Positions 41,229 to 50,900 of a stretch of DNA of 64,000 nucleotides are shown here, piece by piece. The stretch is from Streptomyces antibioticus (lineage in GTDB: Bacteria; Actinomycetota; Actinomycetes; Streptomycetales; Streptomycetaceae), in assembly GCF_001514065.1 (NCBI RefSeq), contig NZ_KQ948432.1, positions 327,632 through 391,631 of the forward strand, given 5' to 3'. A program made the position numbers and the translations under genes. The notes under the pieces were generated by a model, which worked only from the letters and a program-made list of their open reading frames with translations, had not been told where the DNA came from and ran no database searches. Every line of letters starts with the position of its first letter. Position 1 is the stretch's first letter.

Positions 41229-42050
41229 TCACCGGACGGCCGCTCGACGGTAGGCCCAGGTGGCGATGCCGAGGGAGACGATCCCGACCGCTCCGCAGAC
41301 GGCCAGGTCACCGAGGACGAACGCCCAGTCGGGATGCGGCCCGAAGGTCCGCGCGAAGGCTTCGACGCCGTAGGTCGAGGGCAGCAGGTCCCGCAGGAAC
41401 CGCACTCCCTCCGGCATCCGGTCGGCCGGCAGGACGCCCAGCAGCAGCGCCGCGGACATGCCCAACTGGCCGAGCACGGTCGCCAGTTCCGGCCGCGGCG
41501 CGAGCAGCCCGAAGGCCGCCCCGAGCCCGGCGAGCGCGGCCCCGGCGAGCGGGATCACGGCGACGAGCACCCACAGATGCGCCATCGGCAACCCGAACAG
41601 CACACACCCGAACAGCGCGGTCACGACGGTCCCGGGCACGGTGAAGGAGGCGTACGCCCCCGCCGCCCCGAGCACGACAGCCGCGGGCGGCACCGGCAGC
41701 GTCGCGTAGTGGTCGAGGCCGCCGCTGGCCCGCAGCTGCCCGAAGTACTGGGCGAGCAGGTTGAGCGCGACGAACGCCACGACGAGCACCGCGGAGCCGG
41801 CGACCACGGCCTGCGCCTCGGACCCGCCGTCGACGACCCCGCGCATCAGGATCATGATCCCGACGGACTGGAAGGTCGCCACGAACAGCAGCGGGATGCG
41901 CGCGACCCGGGCCCGGGACAGCTGGGCCCGGTACACGGCCACGAGCGCCGGCCACAGCCGCGCACGCGGCCCGAGCTCGGCCGCTCCCCGGTCCGTCTCC
42001 TCGACGGCCAGGGCGCCGCCCGGCAGCACCTCGGCGGGTACGACACTCAC
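41229..42050 (-). CDS. ABC-2 type exporter permease
   Basis: 273 residues with six hydrophobic helices, including the conserved late segment LPSTYGVEAFARTFG found in ABC-2 permeases next to the last helix pair. It pairs with the ATPase 112 bases upstream on the same strand to make an exporter of unknown cargo. GTG at 42050 has AAGGGAGC upstream. Confidence 0.87.
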   Translation of the reverse strand: MSVVPAEVLPGGALAVEETDRGAAELGPRARLWPALVAVYRAQLSRARVARIPLLFVATFQSVGIMILMRGVVDGGSEAQAVVAGSAVLVVAFVALNLLAQYFGQLRASGGLDHYATLPVPPAAVVLGAAGAYASFTVPGTVVTALFGCVLFGLPMAHLWVLVAVIPLAGAALAGLGAAFGLLAPRPELATVLGQLGMSAALLLGVLPADRMPEGVRFLRDLLPSTYGVEAFARTFGPHPDWAFVLGDLAVCGAVGIVSLGIATWAYRRAAVR

Positions 42051-42162
42051 GTGGCGCTGCTCCCTTTCACCCACGGGGTCACCGATACGTTCGCCCTGTT
42101 CCGTCTCCGTACGGATGCTACGGCCCGCTCGCTCAAGCCCGACTCAAGAGCCTTCAAAGCGT

Positions 42163-43182
42163 TCACGCCTTCACCAGCCCCTGCCGCGCCGCCCCGCCGA
42201 GCGCCAGGTACACGTCCTCCAGGCTGGGCGTGGCGAGCGTGAAGTCGTCGAGGGCGGCGAAGGCGGCGCCGCCGGTGACGGTGGCGACGACCGCGCGGGC
42301 CTCCTCCGGGGCGAGCCGGAGCGTCCAGCGGCGTCCGGTCTCGACGGCCCGGTCGTGCAGCGCGGCGACCTCGGGGACGTGCAGCGGCGCGGCCTCGCGC
42401 CACACGAGGTCGACCCGGACCTCCCCGGCGACCTGTTCCTTGAGCCCGATGGGGGTGTCACAGGCGATCACCCGGCCGCGGTCGAGGACGGCGACCCGGT
42501 CGAGGACGGTCTCGGCCTCGATGACGTTGTGGGTGACGAGCAGGACGGTCGTGCCGTGCTCGGCCCGGCGCCGGTCCACGGCCGCCCACACGGCCCGCCG
42601 CGCCACCGGGTCCATGCCGGTGGTGGGCTCGTCGAGCACCAGCAGCGGCCGCTCCCCGACCAGCGCGGCGGCGAAGCACGCCAGCCGCCGCTGACCGCCG
42701 GACAGCTTCTTGATCGCCCGCCCGGCGAGCGGCGCGAGCCCCAGTTCGTCGAGTACGGCGTCCCGCTCGGCCCTGGCCGCACGCGCCTCCAGGCCGCGCA
42801 GCCGTCCGGTGGTCTCGGCGGCGAGGGAGACGGTGAGGTCGTCGAGGGCGGTGGACTCCTGGCCGAGGTAGGCGAGGATGCGCGCGGCCCGCTCCGGGTG
42901 GCGCACGATGTCGTGCCCGAGGATCTCGACCGTGCCGCTGTCGGGCCGCATCAGGCCGGTCAGCTGGCGTACGAGGGTGGACTTGCCGGCGCCGTTCGGC
43001 CCGAGCAGCCCGAAGATCTCACCGCGGCGGATGTCGAGTCGTACGTCGTCGGTGGCCCGCACCTCGGGCGTCGCGGGAACGCCGCGCCTGCCCCGTACCG
43101 CGGGATAGGTCTTGGTCAGTCCGCGCACCGCGCACACGACATCGTCGCCATGCCGAAGTGCCTGTGCCGCGCGCGTACTCAC
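42163..43182 (-). CDS. ABC transporter ATP-binding protein
   Basis: 339 residues, drug-exporter/NodI-like class. Walker A GPNGAGKST, Q-loop GQESTAL, signature LSGGQRR, Walker B LLVLDEPTTGMD and H-loop VTHNV are all in order, followed by a C-terminal extension of about 100 residues with a dimerisation domain. The GTG lies eight bases after a TAGGCT hexamer with no ribosome site. Partner of the ABC-2 permease downstream. Confidence 0.93.
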   Translation of the reverse strand: MSTRAAQALRHGDDVVCAVRGLTKTYPAVRGRRGVPATPEVRATDDVRLDIRRGEIFGLLGPNGAGKSTLVRQLTGLMRPDSGTVEILGHDIVRHPERAARILAYLGQESTALDDLTVSLAAETTGRLRGLEARAARAERDAVLDELGLAPLAGRAIKKLSGGQRRLACFAAALVGERPLLVLDEPTTGMDPVARRAVWAAVDRRRAEHGTTVLLVTHNVIEAETVLDRVAVLDRGRVIACDTPIGLKEQVAGEVRVDLVWREAAPLHVPEVAALHDRAVETGRRWTLRLAPEEARAVVATVTGGAAFAALDDFTLATPSLEDVYLALGGAARQGLVKA

Positions 43183-43190
43183 AAGGGACG

Positions 43191-43196
43191 AGCCTA
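43191..43196 (-). promoter_or_regulatory. -10 hexamer TAGGCT before the ABC ATPase gene
   Basis: On the minus strand TAGGCT ends eight bases before the GTG at 43182, placing the transcript start at or near the first codon. This again fits a leaderless mRNA. Confidence 0.45.
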
Positions 43197-43244
43197 CGGG
43201 GTCGGGAAGCTCCGCTCGCCCTTGGGGGCGGGGTATGTGCCGTT

Positions 43245-44468
43245 TCACTCCCCCGCGGGCGCGTGCTCCGCGGCCGTGCGGACGTCGATCTCGCGCCAGA
43301 AGCCGGCCCTGATGGCGTACCGGTCGTGCTCGTCGATCTGGTCGTCCTTGTGCGCGAGCAGTCCGAAGCGGGCGGCGTAGCGCAGCAGCTCCCCGTCGAT
43401 GCGGTGCGGGATGCGCGGGTACATCCCGGACAGCTTCTGGAGATGGCTCTGGTCGCCCAGCCGCTCCATCCAGCGTCGGGCGAACACCTGCCCCACCTCG
43501 TAGGGGTCGCCTCCGACGGTCGTGATGTCCTCCTCCCGGTCGGCCCAGCGCTGCTCGGCGGTGGTGAGCTGCGCGAGCGTGGGCATCGAGGCGACCTCGG
43601 GCGGTTCGGCGGAGCCGCCGGGACGGTCGACCCAGCCCTTGTCGGAGGACCAGCGCAGGGTGGCGTTGGCGGGCTGCTGCGGCTGGACGCCCGGGGCGCG
43701 CAGGGCGGCCAGGTCCTTGGGGGTGGGCACGCCCTTGGGTGCGGGCACCCGCTCCTGGGTGCCGTTCTCGGACGCGGCGGCGGGGGCGTGCTCGCCCTCG
43801 TCGGCGGAGCGCTCGGCGGCCGCGGCGAGCGCGGACTCGGGCAGCGGCGCGGAGAGGATCGCGGCGATCTCGGGCCGGGGCGCGGGCGGCGGCGCGCAGA
43901 TCCCGCCGAGGTCCTTGGCGCGGACGGCCTTGGTGATCCACGTACGGTCCAGGACGCGTCGTTCGTCGGCCTCGGCGACCAGGTCCTCGGACTGGTTGTA
44001 GTCGCCGTCGGCGGCCTGCACGGCCCACAGGTGGACGGCGACGCCGTGCTCCTTGGCGGCCATCATGCCCGGCAGCAGGTCGCCGTCGCCGGTGACGAGG
44101 ACGATGTCGGAGCAGGCGCGGTTGCGGGCCAGCTCGGTGAGCTCGGCGTGCATGGCGGCGTCGACGCCCTTCTGGGCCCAGCGTCCGTCGCTGCGGGTCA
44201 GGGCGCCGAGCCGGACGGTGACCCGGGGCATCACACGCAGCCGGCGGTGTTCGGGCTGGGGGACGCGGTCGGGGGCGCCGTCGAACCAGTAGATGCGCAG
44301 CAGCGGCCGCTCGGTGTCCGACTCGGCGCGGTCGCGCAGCCCCTGGATGAGGGCGGCGTGGTCGACGGTGATCCGGGATCGGGAAGGTTCCCCCGCAAGG
44401 AGGGAGGCGGCCGCTCCCAGCAGATAGCCGGCGTCCACCAGGACGATGCAGCGGTCCACGCGACTCAC
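43245..44468 (-). CDS. NYN (PIN-like) domain protein
   Basis: About 407 residues. The N-terminal NYN domain, related to PIN ribonucleases, has the acidic residues in CIVLVDAGYLLG, the KGVDAAMHAELTELA region and the SDIVLVTGDGDLLPG motif (Asp-x-Asp). A Pro/Ala/Glu-rich linker (about 190-270) leads to a C-terminal helical region of unknown fold. A nuclease acting on RNA is expected from the family. The start is ambiguous: GTG 44468 given, GTG 44459 and 44519 possible. Confidence 0.8.
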   Translation of the reverse strand: MSRVDRCIVLVDAGYLLGAAASLLAGEPSRSRITVDHAALIQGLRDRAESDTERPLLRIYWFDGAPDRVPQPEHRRLRVMPRVTVRLGALTRSDGRWAQKGVDAAMHAELTELARNRACSDIVLVTGDGDLLPGMMAAKEHGVAVHLWAVQAADGDYNQSEDLVAEADERRVLDRTWITKAVRAKDLGGICAPPPAPRPEIAAILSAPLPESALAAAAERSADEGEHAPAAASENGTQERVPAPKGVPTPKDLAALRAPGVQPQQPANATLRWSSDKGWVDRPGGSAEPPEVASMPTLAQLTTAEQRWADREEDITTVGGDPYEVGQVFARRWMERLGDQSHLQKLSGMYPRIPHRIDGELLRYAARFGLLAHKDDQIDEHDRYAIRAGFWREIDVRTAAEHAPAGE

Positions 44469-44684
44469 CCTCTTCCCGGGAGGTTTGCTTCGGGGCTTCC
44501 TTCGAGTCTGCCCGACCACGCGGAGGTTAACGGCCGGAACTCGATCTTCGGCGTGGCGTTTCGGGGCATCGCAGGACGACTACCCCTGTCACACACGGTA
44601 ATTATCCGAAATGCGTTCTTTGTCAGCCTATGTGAATCTGGTCGCGGCCCTGGCCCCTAGATCCCCCTCAGGAGGCAGATCACC

Positions 44685-44849
44685 ATGGCCAAGAACAAGA
44701 ACCGTGACCGCAAGCAGCCGCAGTCCGAGCGTGGTCAGCAGCAGGCCCAGCAGTCCTCGATGGAGGCGCAGGCCGAGCAGCGCATGACCCAGGTGACTCC
44801 GGGTGACATGGCCCGCAAGGGCAAGCAGAAGCGCTTCGGTCACAACTGA
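44685..44849 (+). CDS. conserved 54-residue hydrophilic protein
   Basis: A small Lys/Gln/Arg-rich protein starting MAKNKNRDRKQPQSERGQ and ending in GDMARKGKQKRFGHN, with an ideal GGAGG nine bases before the ATG, so it is certainly worth keeping despite its size. No membrane segment or cysteine; predicted mostly disordered. Proteins with this start are common across Streptomyces but have no assigned function to my knowledge. Followed by short direct repeats and a strong terminator. Confidence 0.75.
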   Translation: MAKNKNRDRKQPQSERGQQQAQQSSMEAQAEQRMTQVTPGDMARKGKQKRFGHN

Positions 44850-44860
44850 CATCTGCATAA

Positions 44861-44908
44861 CGGGTTGAGACCCACGGGTTGTTGAGACCTACGGGTTGTG
44901 GAGACCCA
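44861..44908 (+). repeat. three short direct repeats CGGGTTG...GAGACC
   Basis: Three imperfect units of the form CGGGTTG(TTG/TGG)AGACC(C/T)A follow each other between the 54-residue gene and the terminator. Length is 14-17 bp each. Confidence 0.6.
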
Positions 44909-44916
44909 GGCACACA

Positions 44917-44951
44917 GAGAGGGCGCATCCAGTGCACGGATGCGCCCTCTC
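44917..44951. terminator. strong hairpin between convergent genes
   Basis: Perfect 14-bp arms GAGAGGGCGCATCC and GGATGCGCCCTCTC around a 7-base loop, placed between the plus-strand 54-residue gene and the end of minus-strand dnaE (44961). It can serve both. Confidence 0.85.
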
Positions 44952-44960
44952 GACGTACGG

Positions 44961-47900
44961 CTAACCCGCCAGGCAGGACGGGCCGAGCAGGACCTTCAGG
45001 TCGCCGAAGAGCGCCGGGTCCGGCTTCACCCGGTGCCGGTCCAGGCGCAGGACCGTGGTCTTGGTCGGGCCCTGGAGCTTGATCCGGACCTCGCTCTCGC
45101 CCTTGTGGTGGCTGAGGATCTCGCCGAGGCGGCTGACCATCGGCGGGGTGACCCTCGTTGCCGGGATGGTGAGGATCACCGGGGCGTTGGTGCCCGCGTT
45201 GGACAGGTCGGGGACCTGGAGCTCCATGGCGACCAGGCGCGGGACGTCCTCGCGCTTGTCGAGACGGCCCTTGACGAACACCACGGCGTCCTCGACGAGT
45301 TGGGTCGACACCAGCTGGTAGGTGGCCGGGAAGAACATGCACTCGATGGAACCGGCGAGGTCCTCGACGGTGGCGATCGCCCAGGCGTTGCCCTGCTTGG
45401 TCATCTTGCGCTGGAGACCCGAGATGATGCCGCCGATGGTGACGACCGCGCCGTCCGCGTGCTCACCGCCGGTGAGCTGGGCGATGCCCGCGTCGGCCTT
45501 GTCGGACAGCACGTGCTCCAGGCCGAAGAGCGGGTGGTCGGAGACGTACAGACCGAGCATCTCCCGCTCCTGGGCGAGCAGATAGGTCTTGTCCCACTCG
45601 TCGGTGGTGAACTCGACGTCGAGTCCGAAGCCGGGTTCACTGCTCTCCTCCTCGCCCATGCCGCCGAAGAGGTCGAACTGGCCCTCGGCCTCCTTGCGCT
45701 TGACCGCGACCACGTTGTCGATCATCGGCTCGAAGTGCGCGGTGAGGCCCTTGCGGGTGTGCCCGAGGGTGTCGAAGGCGCCCGCCTTGATCAGCGACTC
45801 GGTGGTGCGCTTGTTGCAGGCGACGGCCTCGACCTTGTCGAGGTAGTCGGGGAAGGAGGCGTACTTCCCCTTGGCCTTGCGGCTCTTGATGATCGACTCG
45901 ACCACGTTGGTGCCGACGTTGCGCACGGCCTCCAGGCCGAAGAGGATCACGTCGTCGCCCTGGGCGGCGAAGTTGTGCACCGACTCGTTGACGTTCGGCG
46001 GGAGCACCTTGATGCCCATGCGGCGGCACTCGTTGAGGTAGACGGCCGACTTGTCCTTGTCGTCCTTGACGGAGGTCAGCAGCGCGGCCATGTACTCGGC
46101 GGGGTGGTTGGCCTTGAGGTAGGCCGTCCAGTACGAGACCAGGCCGTACGCGGCGGAGTGCGCCTTGTTGAAGGCGTAGCCGGCGAAGGGGACGAGCACG
46201 TCCCACAGGGCCTGGATCGCCTCGTCGCTGTAGCCGTTCTTCTTGGCGCCCGCCTGGAAGATGGTGAAGTTCTTCGCCAGTTCGTCGGGCTTCTTCTTGC
46301 CCATCACGCGGCGCAGGATGTCGGCTTCGCCGAGCGAGTAGCCGGCGATGATCTGGGCGGCCTTCTGCACCTGCTCCTGGTAGACGATCAGGCCGTAGGT
46401 GACCGCGAGGACCTCTTCGAGGGGCTCCTCCAGCTCCGGGTGGATCGGGGTGATCTCCTGGAGCTTGTTCTTGCGCAGCGCGTAGTTGGTGTGCGAGTCC
46501 ATGCCCATCGGGCCCGGGCGGTACAGGGCCGACACGGCGGAGATGTCTTCGAAGTTGTCGGGCTTCATCAGACGCAGCAGCGAGCGCATGGGGCCGCCGT
46601 CGAACTGGAAGACGCCGAGGGTGTCGCCGCGCTGGAGGAGTTCGAAGGTCGTCGGGTCGTCCAGCGGCAGCGCCAGCAGGTCGATGTCGATGCCCTTGTT
46701 GGACTTCACCATCTTGACGGCGTCGTCCATGATCGTCAGGTTGCGCAGGCCGAGGAAGTCCATCTTCAGCAGGCCGAGCGACTCACAACTCGGGTAGTCC
46801 CACTGCGTGATGGTCACGCCGTCGGTGTGGCGCACCCAGACGGGCACGTGCTCGGTGATGGTCTCGCTGGACATGATCACGCCGGCGGCGTGCACGCCCA
46901 TCTGCCGGACCAGGCCCTCGACGCCCTTGGCGGTGTCGATGACCTTCTTCACGTCCGGTTCGTTCTCGTACATCCCGCGGACCTCGCCGGCCTCCGAGTA
47001 GCGCGGGTGCGAGGGGTCGGTGATGCCGTTGAGGTCGATGCCCTTGCCGAGGACGTCGGCGGGCATGGCCTTGGTGATGCGGTCGCCCATCGCGTACGGG
47101 TAGCCCAGCACGCGCGCGGAGTCCTTGATCGCGTTCTTGGCCTTGATCTTGCCGTAGGTGCCGATCATGGCGACCTTGTCGGCGCCGTATTTCTCCGTCA
47201 CGTACCTGATCACCTCGACGCGCCTGCGCTCGTCGAAGTCGATGTCGACGTCGGGCATGGAGATGCGCTCGGGGTTGAGGAACCGCTCGAAGATCAGGCC
47301 GTGCGGGATCGGGTCGAGGTCGGTGATGCCCATGGCGTAGGCGACGATCGAACCGGCCGCGGAGCCTCGGCCGGGGCCGACCGCGATGCCGTTGTTCTTG
47401 GCCCACATGATGAAGTCGGCGACGACGAGGAAGTAGCCGGGGAAGCCCATCGAGATGATGACGTCCATCTCGTAGTCCGCCTGCTTCTGGCGGTCCTCGG
47501 GGATGCCGCCCGGGTAGCGGCGCTCCATGCCGCGGCGGACCTCCTCCTTGAACCAGGTGACCTCGGTGTAGCCCTCGGGGATGTCGAACTTCGGCATGAG
47601 GTTCTTGGCCTCGAACATGCCGCTGGTGTCGATCTGCTCGGCGACCAGGAGGGTGTTGCGGCAGCCCTCCTGCCAGGCGTCGGAGGAGTCGACGGCGTAC
47701 ATCTCGTCCGTGGACTTCAGGTAGTAGCCGGTGCCGTCGAACTTGAAGCGGTCCGGGTCGGAGAGGTTCTTGCCGGTCTGGATGCAGAGCAGGGCGTCGT
47801 GGGCCGTCGCCTCGTGCGCGTACGTGTAGTGCGAGTCGTTCGTCACCAGGGGCGGGATGCCGAGCTTCTTGCCGATGTCGAGGAGGCCGTCGCGGACCCG

Positions 47901-48500
47901 GCGCTCGATCTCGATGCCGTGATCCATCAGCTCCAGGAAGTAGCGGTCCTTGCCGAAGATGTCCTGGTACTCGGCGGCCGACTTCAGGGCCTCGTCGTAC
48001 TGGCCGAGGCGCAGCCGGGTCTGGAGCTCGCCGGAGGGGCAGCCGGTGGAGGCGATGAGGCCCTCGGACCACTGGGAGATGGTCTCCTTGTCCATCCGGG
48101 GCCACTTCTGCAGCCAGCCCTCGGCGTACGCGTCCGAGGAGAGCCGGAAGAGGTTGTGCAGACCGGTGGCGTTGGACGCCCAGATCGTCTTGTGGGTGTA
48201 ACCACCGGAACCGGAGACGTCGTCCCGCTTCTGGTGCGGCTGGCCCCACTGGATCTTGCGCTTGTTGCGCCGGGACTCGGGGGCGACATAGGCCTCGATG
48301 CCGATGATCGGGGTGACCCCGGCCTTCTTCGCGGTGTGGAAGAAGTCGTACGCGCCATGGAGGTTGCCGTGGTCCGACATGGCGATATGGGTCATGCCCA
48401 TCTCGTTGCACGCGTCGAACATGTCCTTCAGCCGCGCGGCACCGTCCAGCAGCGAGTACTGGGTGTGGACGTGCAGGTGCGTGAACGGCGGCTTCGACAC
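44961..48500 (-). CDS. dnaE: DNA polymerase III alpha subunit
   Basis: The replicative polymerase, 1179 residues. Domain order is PHP (THLHVHTQYSLLDG), palm/thumb with the catalytic acids in PDVDIDFDERRR, fingers, a beta-clamp-binding stretch, a late OB fold (GGIISGLQRKMTKQGNAWA) and a C-terminal domain. This is the DnaE1-type essential enzyme rather than a repair ImuC, given its length and full OB/C-terminal regions. The GTG start has a perfect AGGAGG seven bases before it. Confidence 0.97.
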   Translation of the reverse strand: MSKPPFTHLHVHTQYSLLDGAARLKDMFDACNEMGMTHIAMSDHGNLHGAYDFFHTAKKAGVTPIIGIEAYVAPESRRNKRKIQWGQPHQKRDDVSGSGGYTHKTIWASNATGLHNLFRLSSDAYAEGWLQKWPRMDKETISQWSEGLIASTGCPSGELQTRLRLGQYDEALKSAAEYQDIFGKDRYFLELMDHGIEIERRVRDGLLDIGKKLGIPPLVTNDSHYTYAHEATAHDALLCIQTGKNLSDPDRFKFDGTGYYLKSTDEMYAVDSSDAWQEGCRNTLLVAEQIDTSGMFEAKNLMPKFDIPEGYTEVTWFKEEVRRGMERRYPGGIPEDRQKQADYEMDVIISMGFPGYFLVVADFIMWAKNNGIAVGPGRGSAAGSIVAYAMGITDLDPIPHGLIFERFLNPERISMPDVDIDFDERRRVEVIRYVTEKYGADKVAMIGTYGKIKAKNAIKDSARVLGYPYAMGDRITKAMPADVLGKGIDLNGITDPSHPRYSEAGEVRGMYENEPDVKKVIDTAKGVEGLVRQMGVHAAGVIMSSETITEHVPVWVRHTDGVTITQWDYPSCESLGLLKMDFLGLRNLTIMDDAVKMVKSNKGIDIDLLALPLDDPTTFELLQRGDTLGVFQFDGGPMRSLLRLMKPDNFEDISAVSALYRPGPMGMDSHTNYALRKNKLQEITPIHPELEEPLEEVLAVTYGLIVYQEQVQKAAQIIAGYSLGEADILRRVMGKKKPDELAKNFTIFQAGAKKNGYSDEAIQALWDVLVPFAGYAFNKAHSAAYGLVSYWTAYLKANHPAEYMAALLTSVKDDKDKSAVYLNECRRMGIKVLPPNVNESVHNFAAQGDDVILFGLEAVRNVGTNVVESIIKSRKAKGKYASFPDYLDKVEAVACNKRTTESLIKAGAFDTLGHTRKGLTAHFEPMIDNVVAVKRKEAEGQFDLFGGMGEEESSEPGFGLDVEFTTDEWDKTYLLAQEREMLGLYVSDHPLFGLEHVLSDKADAGIAQLTGGEHADGAVVTIGGIISGLQRKMTKQGNAWAIATVEDLAGSIECMFFPATYQLVSTQLVEDAVVFVKGRLDKREDVPRLVAMELQVPDLSNAGTNAPVILTIPATRVTPPMVSRLGEILSHHKGESEVRIKLQGPTKTTVLRLDRHRVKPDPALFGDLKVLLGPSCLAG

Positions 48501-48702
48501 GGTTTGGCCTCCTGGGAAACCCTCGGCGACAGGCTGGCGGACAGTTCGGGGGACAGCGTCGAAGTCTATGCCTCGGGACTGACACTCCGGGGGCCGCCCC
48601 GCGTACCTTCACAGCGAGGGTTCTCGCGGGCACTTTCGCGCGGACCCACCCGTTGAGACGACAGAAACGCTGTCGTACACATGCACCAGGAGGCACCCCG
48701 CG

Positions 48703-50028
48703 ATGTCGGTACCGCAGCTCAACGACGAGCCTCGCGGCGAGGAGATCCTCGCCGTCTTCGACACCGCCTTCGGCGAGCTCCTGGCCGCCGACCCGGCCGC
48801 GTTCCGCGTGAAGTTCCGCAAGATGGCGGCCTCCGCGTTCGCGTTCTACCGGGGCACGGCCGCGCTCTTCTACCACGACCTCGACGCCGAGAAGCGGGGC
48901 GGCCCGTACCTCGACGAGCGCACCTCGCGCGTGTGGATCCACGGCGACCTGCACGCCGAGAACTTCGGCACGTACATGGACGCCACGGGCCGGCTGATCT
49001 TCAACGTCAACGACTTCGACGAGGCGTACGTCGGCCCCTTCACGTGGGACCTCAAGCGCTTCTCCGCCTCGATCGCCCTGATCGGCTACGCGAAGGCGCT
49101 CGGCGACGAGCAGATCACCGAGCTGGTGCGCGTCTACGCGGCCGCGTACCGCGAGCGCATCCACGCCCTGGCGACCGGCGCCAAGAGCGACGAGGTGCCG
49201 CCGTTCACGCTGGACACCGCCGAGGGCCCGCTCCTGGACGCGCTGCGCGACGCCCGCGCGCTGACCCGCTTCGGGCTGCTGGACTCGATGACCGAGATCC
49301 GCGACTTCGAGCGCCGGTTCGCCCCGGGCGGCGGCTCCATCGAGCTGGACGCGGCCACCCGGTACAAGGTGCTGGCCGCCTTCGACGGCTACCTGGAGAC
49401 CCTGCCGGAGACCTCGCTGGCCCGCCCGGACTCGTACCGCGTGAAGGACGTGGTCGGCCGCCGCGGCATCGGGATCGGCTCGGCGGGACTCCCGTCGTAC
49501 AACATCCTCCTGGAGGGCCACAGCGACGCGTTGGAGAACGACGTCGTGATCTACATCAAGCAGGCCCAGACCCCGGCCGTCTCCCGGCACATCACCGACC
49601 CGGCGATCCGCGACTACTTCCAGCACGAGGGCCACCGCACGGTCCTCTCCCAGCGCGCCCTGCAGCAGCACGCCGACCCGTGGCTGGGCTGGACCGAGCT
49701 GGACGGGGCGGGGCAGCTGGTCGCCGAGGTCTCGCCGTACGCCGTGGACCTCGACTGGGGTGACATCGACGACACCGAGGAGATCGCGGCGGTCGTCGCC
49801 GACCTCGGCCGGGCCACGGCCACCATGCACGCGGCGGCGGACGACCAGTCCGGCGAGTCCCTGGTGCCGTTCTCCACCGAGCGGGCCATCGACGCGGCGA
49901 TCGCGGCCGACGAGGAGGGCTTCGGCGAGCTCCTGGTCTCCTTCGCGCACGACTACGGCGCACGCGCGCGTGCCGACCACCAGATCTTCGTGGACCTCTT
50001 CCGCAACGGCCGGATTCCGGGCCTGTGA
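48703..50028 (+). CDS. DUF2252 family protein
   Basis: 441 residues related to aminoglycoside-phosphotransferase/kinase-like folds. The core WIHGDLHAENFGTY (about 84-97) with catalytic-loop-like Asp and Asn and NVNDFDEAYVGP (about 106-117) with a DFD motif resemble a Mg2+/ATP site, so an unidentified phosphotransfer reaction is likely; the function is not known. ATG at 48703 has AGGAGG about ten bases upstream. Divergent from dnaE. Confidence 0.8.
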   Translation: MSVPQLNDEPRGEEILAVFDTAFGELLAADPAAFRVKFRKMAASAFAFYRGTAALFYHDLDAEKRGGPYLDERTSRVWIHGDLHAENFGTYMDATGRLIFNVNDFDEAYVGPFTWDLKRFSASIALIGYAKALGDEQITELVRVYAAAYRERIHALATGAKSDEVPPFTLDTAEGPLLDALRDARALTRFGLLDSMTEIRDFERRFAPGGGSIELDAATRYKVLAAFDGYLETLPETSLARPDSYRVKDVVGRRGIGIGSAGLPSYNILLEGHSDALENDVVIYIKQAQTPAVSRHITDPAIRDYFQHEGHRTVLSQRALQQHADPWLGWTELDGAGQLVAEVSPYAVDLDWGDIDDTEEIAAVVADLGRATATMHAAADDQSGESLVPFSTERAIDAAIAADEEGFGELLVSFAHDYGARARADHQIFVDLFRNGRIPGL

Positions 50029-50120
50029 CGGAAACCGCACGGATGTCGATAACGATAGGGGCGCTCACAGGGAGCTTTTAGGGGTCCCTTACAGGGGCGC
50101 GTGACACACTCTCTGTCGCT

Positions 50121-50813
50121 ATGGACATATCCGGGACCCAGCTACGAGCGCTCCGCGCGGCGCTGTTCACGGCACTCGTCGTGACGCTCAGCACCGCGTC
50201 GCACGTACTGCTGTCCCGCGCCCCGCTCCCGCTGAACACGGTGGCCCTGGTCGCGGTCGCCGTGTTCGCCGTGGCGTACGCCCTGGCCGGCCGGGAGCGG
50301 AGCTTCGGGCGGATCGCCGCCCTGCTCGTCCCGCTGGAGCTGGCCGCGGACACGATCCTCACCACCGGGCAGCACGTCTGCTACGGCGCCGCGGGCGGCC
50401 CCGTCGCGGGCCCGCTGCGCTCGGTCGGCTGGGACGTGTTCTGCGGCGACGGCACCAGCGTCGGCAGCCCCCTGGCCCGGGTCACGGGCGCCGACACCGA
50501 CCGGCTCGCGAGCGTCCTCGCCCACGCCGATCCGCAGGCCGCCTGGCTGCTGCTCGGCGCGCACATCGGCGTCGGGCTGCTGGCCGCGGCCTGGCTGCGC
50601 CGCGGCGAGCGGGCGCTGGCCCAGCTGCTGCGGGCGGTGGCGGCGACGACGTTCCGCCCGCTCCTGCTCGCGGTCGCCGCGGTGGCGGTACGACGGACCC
50701 CGGCGCCCCGCGTCCCGCGGCGCCCCCGGCGCCGTACGACGGTCGCCCGCGACCGGCTTCTCGTGCACTCCCTGGGACGGCGTGGACCGCCCTGCTCGGC
50801 CGCTCTCGTCTGA
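50121..50813 (+). CDS. hypothetical membrane protein
   Basis: 230 residues with three or four hydrophobic segments (about 15-33, 39-55, 140-160, 172-190) and a basic Arg/Pro-rich C-terminus. Cys87 in HVCYGAAGG and Cys107 in DVFCGDG may form a pair on the outer face. No family recognised. The next gene downstream on the same strand is the second DsbA-like protein, 87 bases away. Confidence 0.7.
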   Translation: MDISGTQLRALRAALFTALVVTLSTASHVLLSRAPLPLNTVALVAVAVFAVAYALAGRERSFGRIAALLVPLELAADTILTTGQHVCYGAAGGPVAGPLRSVGWDVFCGDGTSVGSPLARVTGADTDRLASVLAHADPQAAWLLLGAHIGVGLLAAAWLRRGERALAQLLRAVAATTFRPLLLAVAAVAVRRTPAPRVPRRPRRRTTVARDRLLVHSLGRRGPPCSAALV

Positions 50814-50900
50814 ACGACCACGCACAGCACCGAGCATCACCACCCCCTTTTTTACGTATCCGCACACACGTGTGCGCGTCCCCTTTCACGGAGATCACCC

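Noticed and set aside
42163-44028. A 621-residue extension of the ABC ATPase
   Set aside because: The added N-terminal part is a shadow of the NYN gene; a TAGGCT hexamer and GTG start at 43182 fit the family length.
44898-48656. Long plus-strand open frame opposite dnaE (about 1250 codons)
   Set aside because: Same GC-rich shadow pattern; the minus strand encodes a complete DNA polymerase III alpha subunit with motifs in order.
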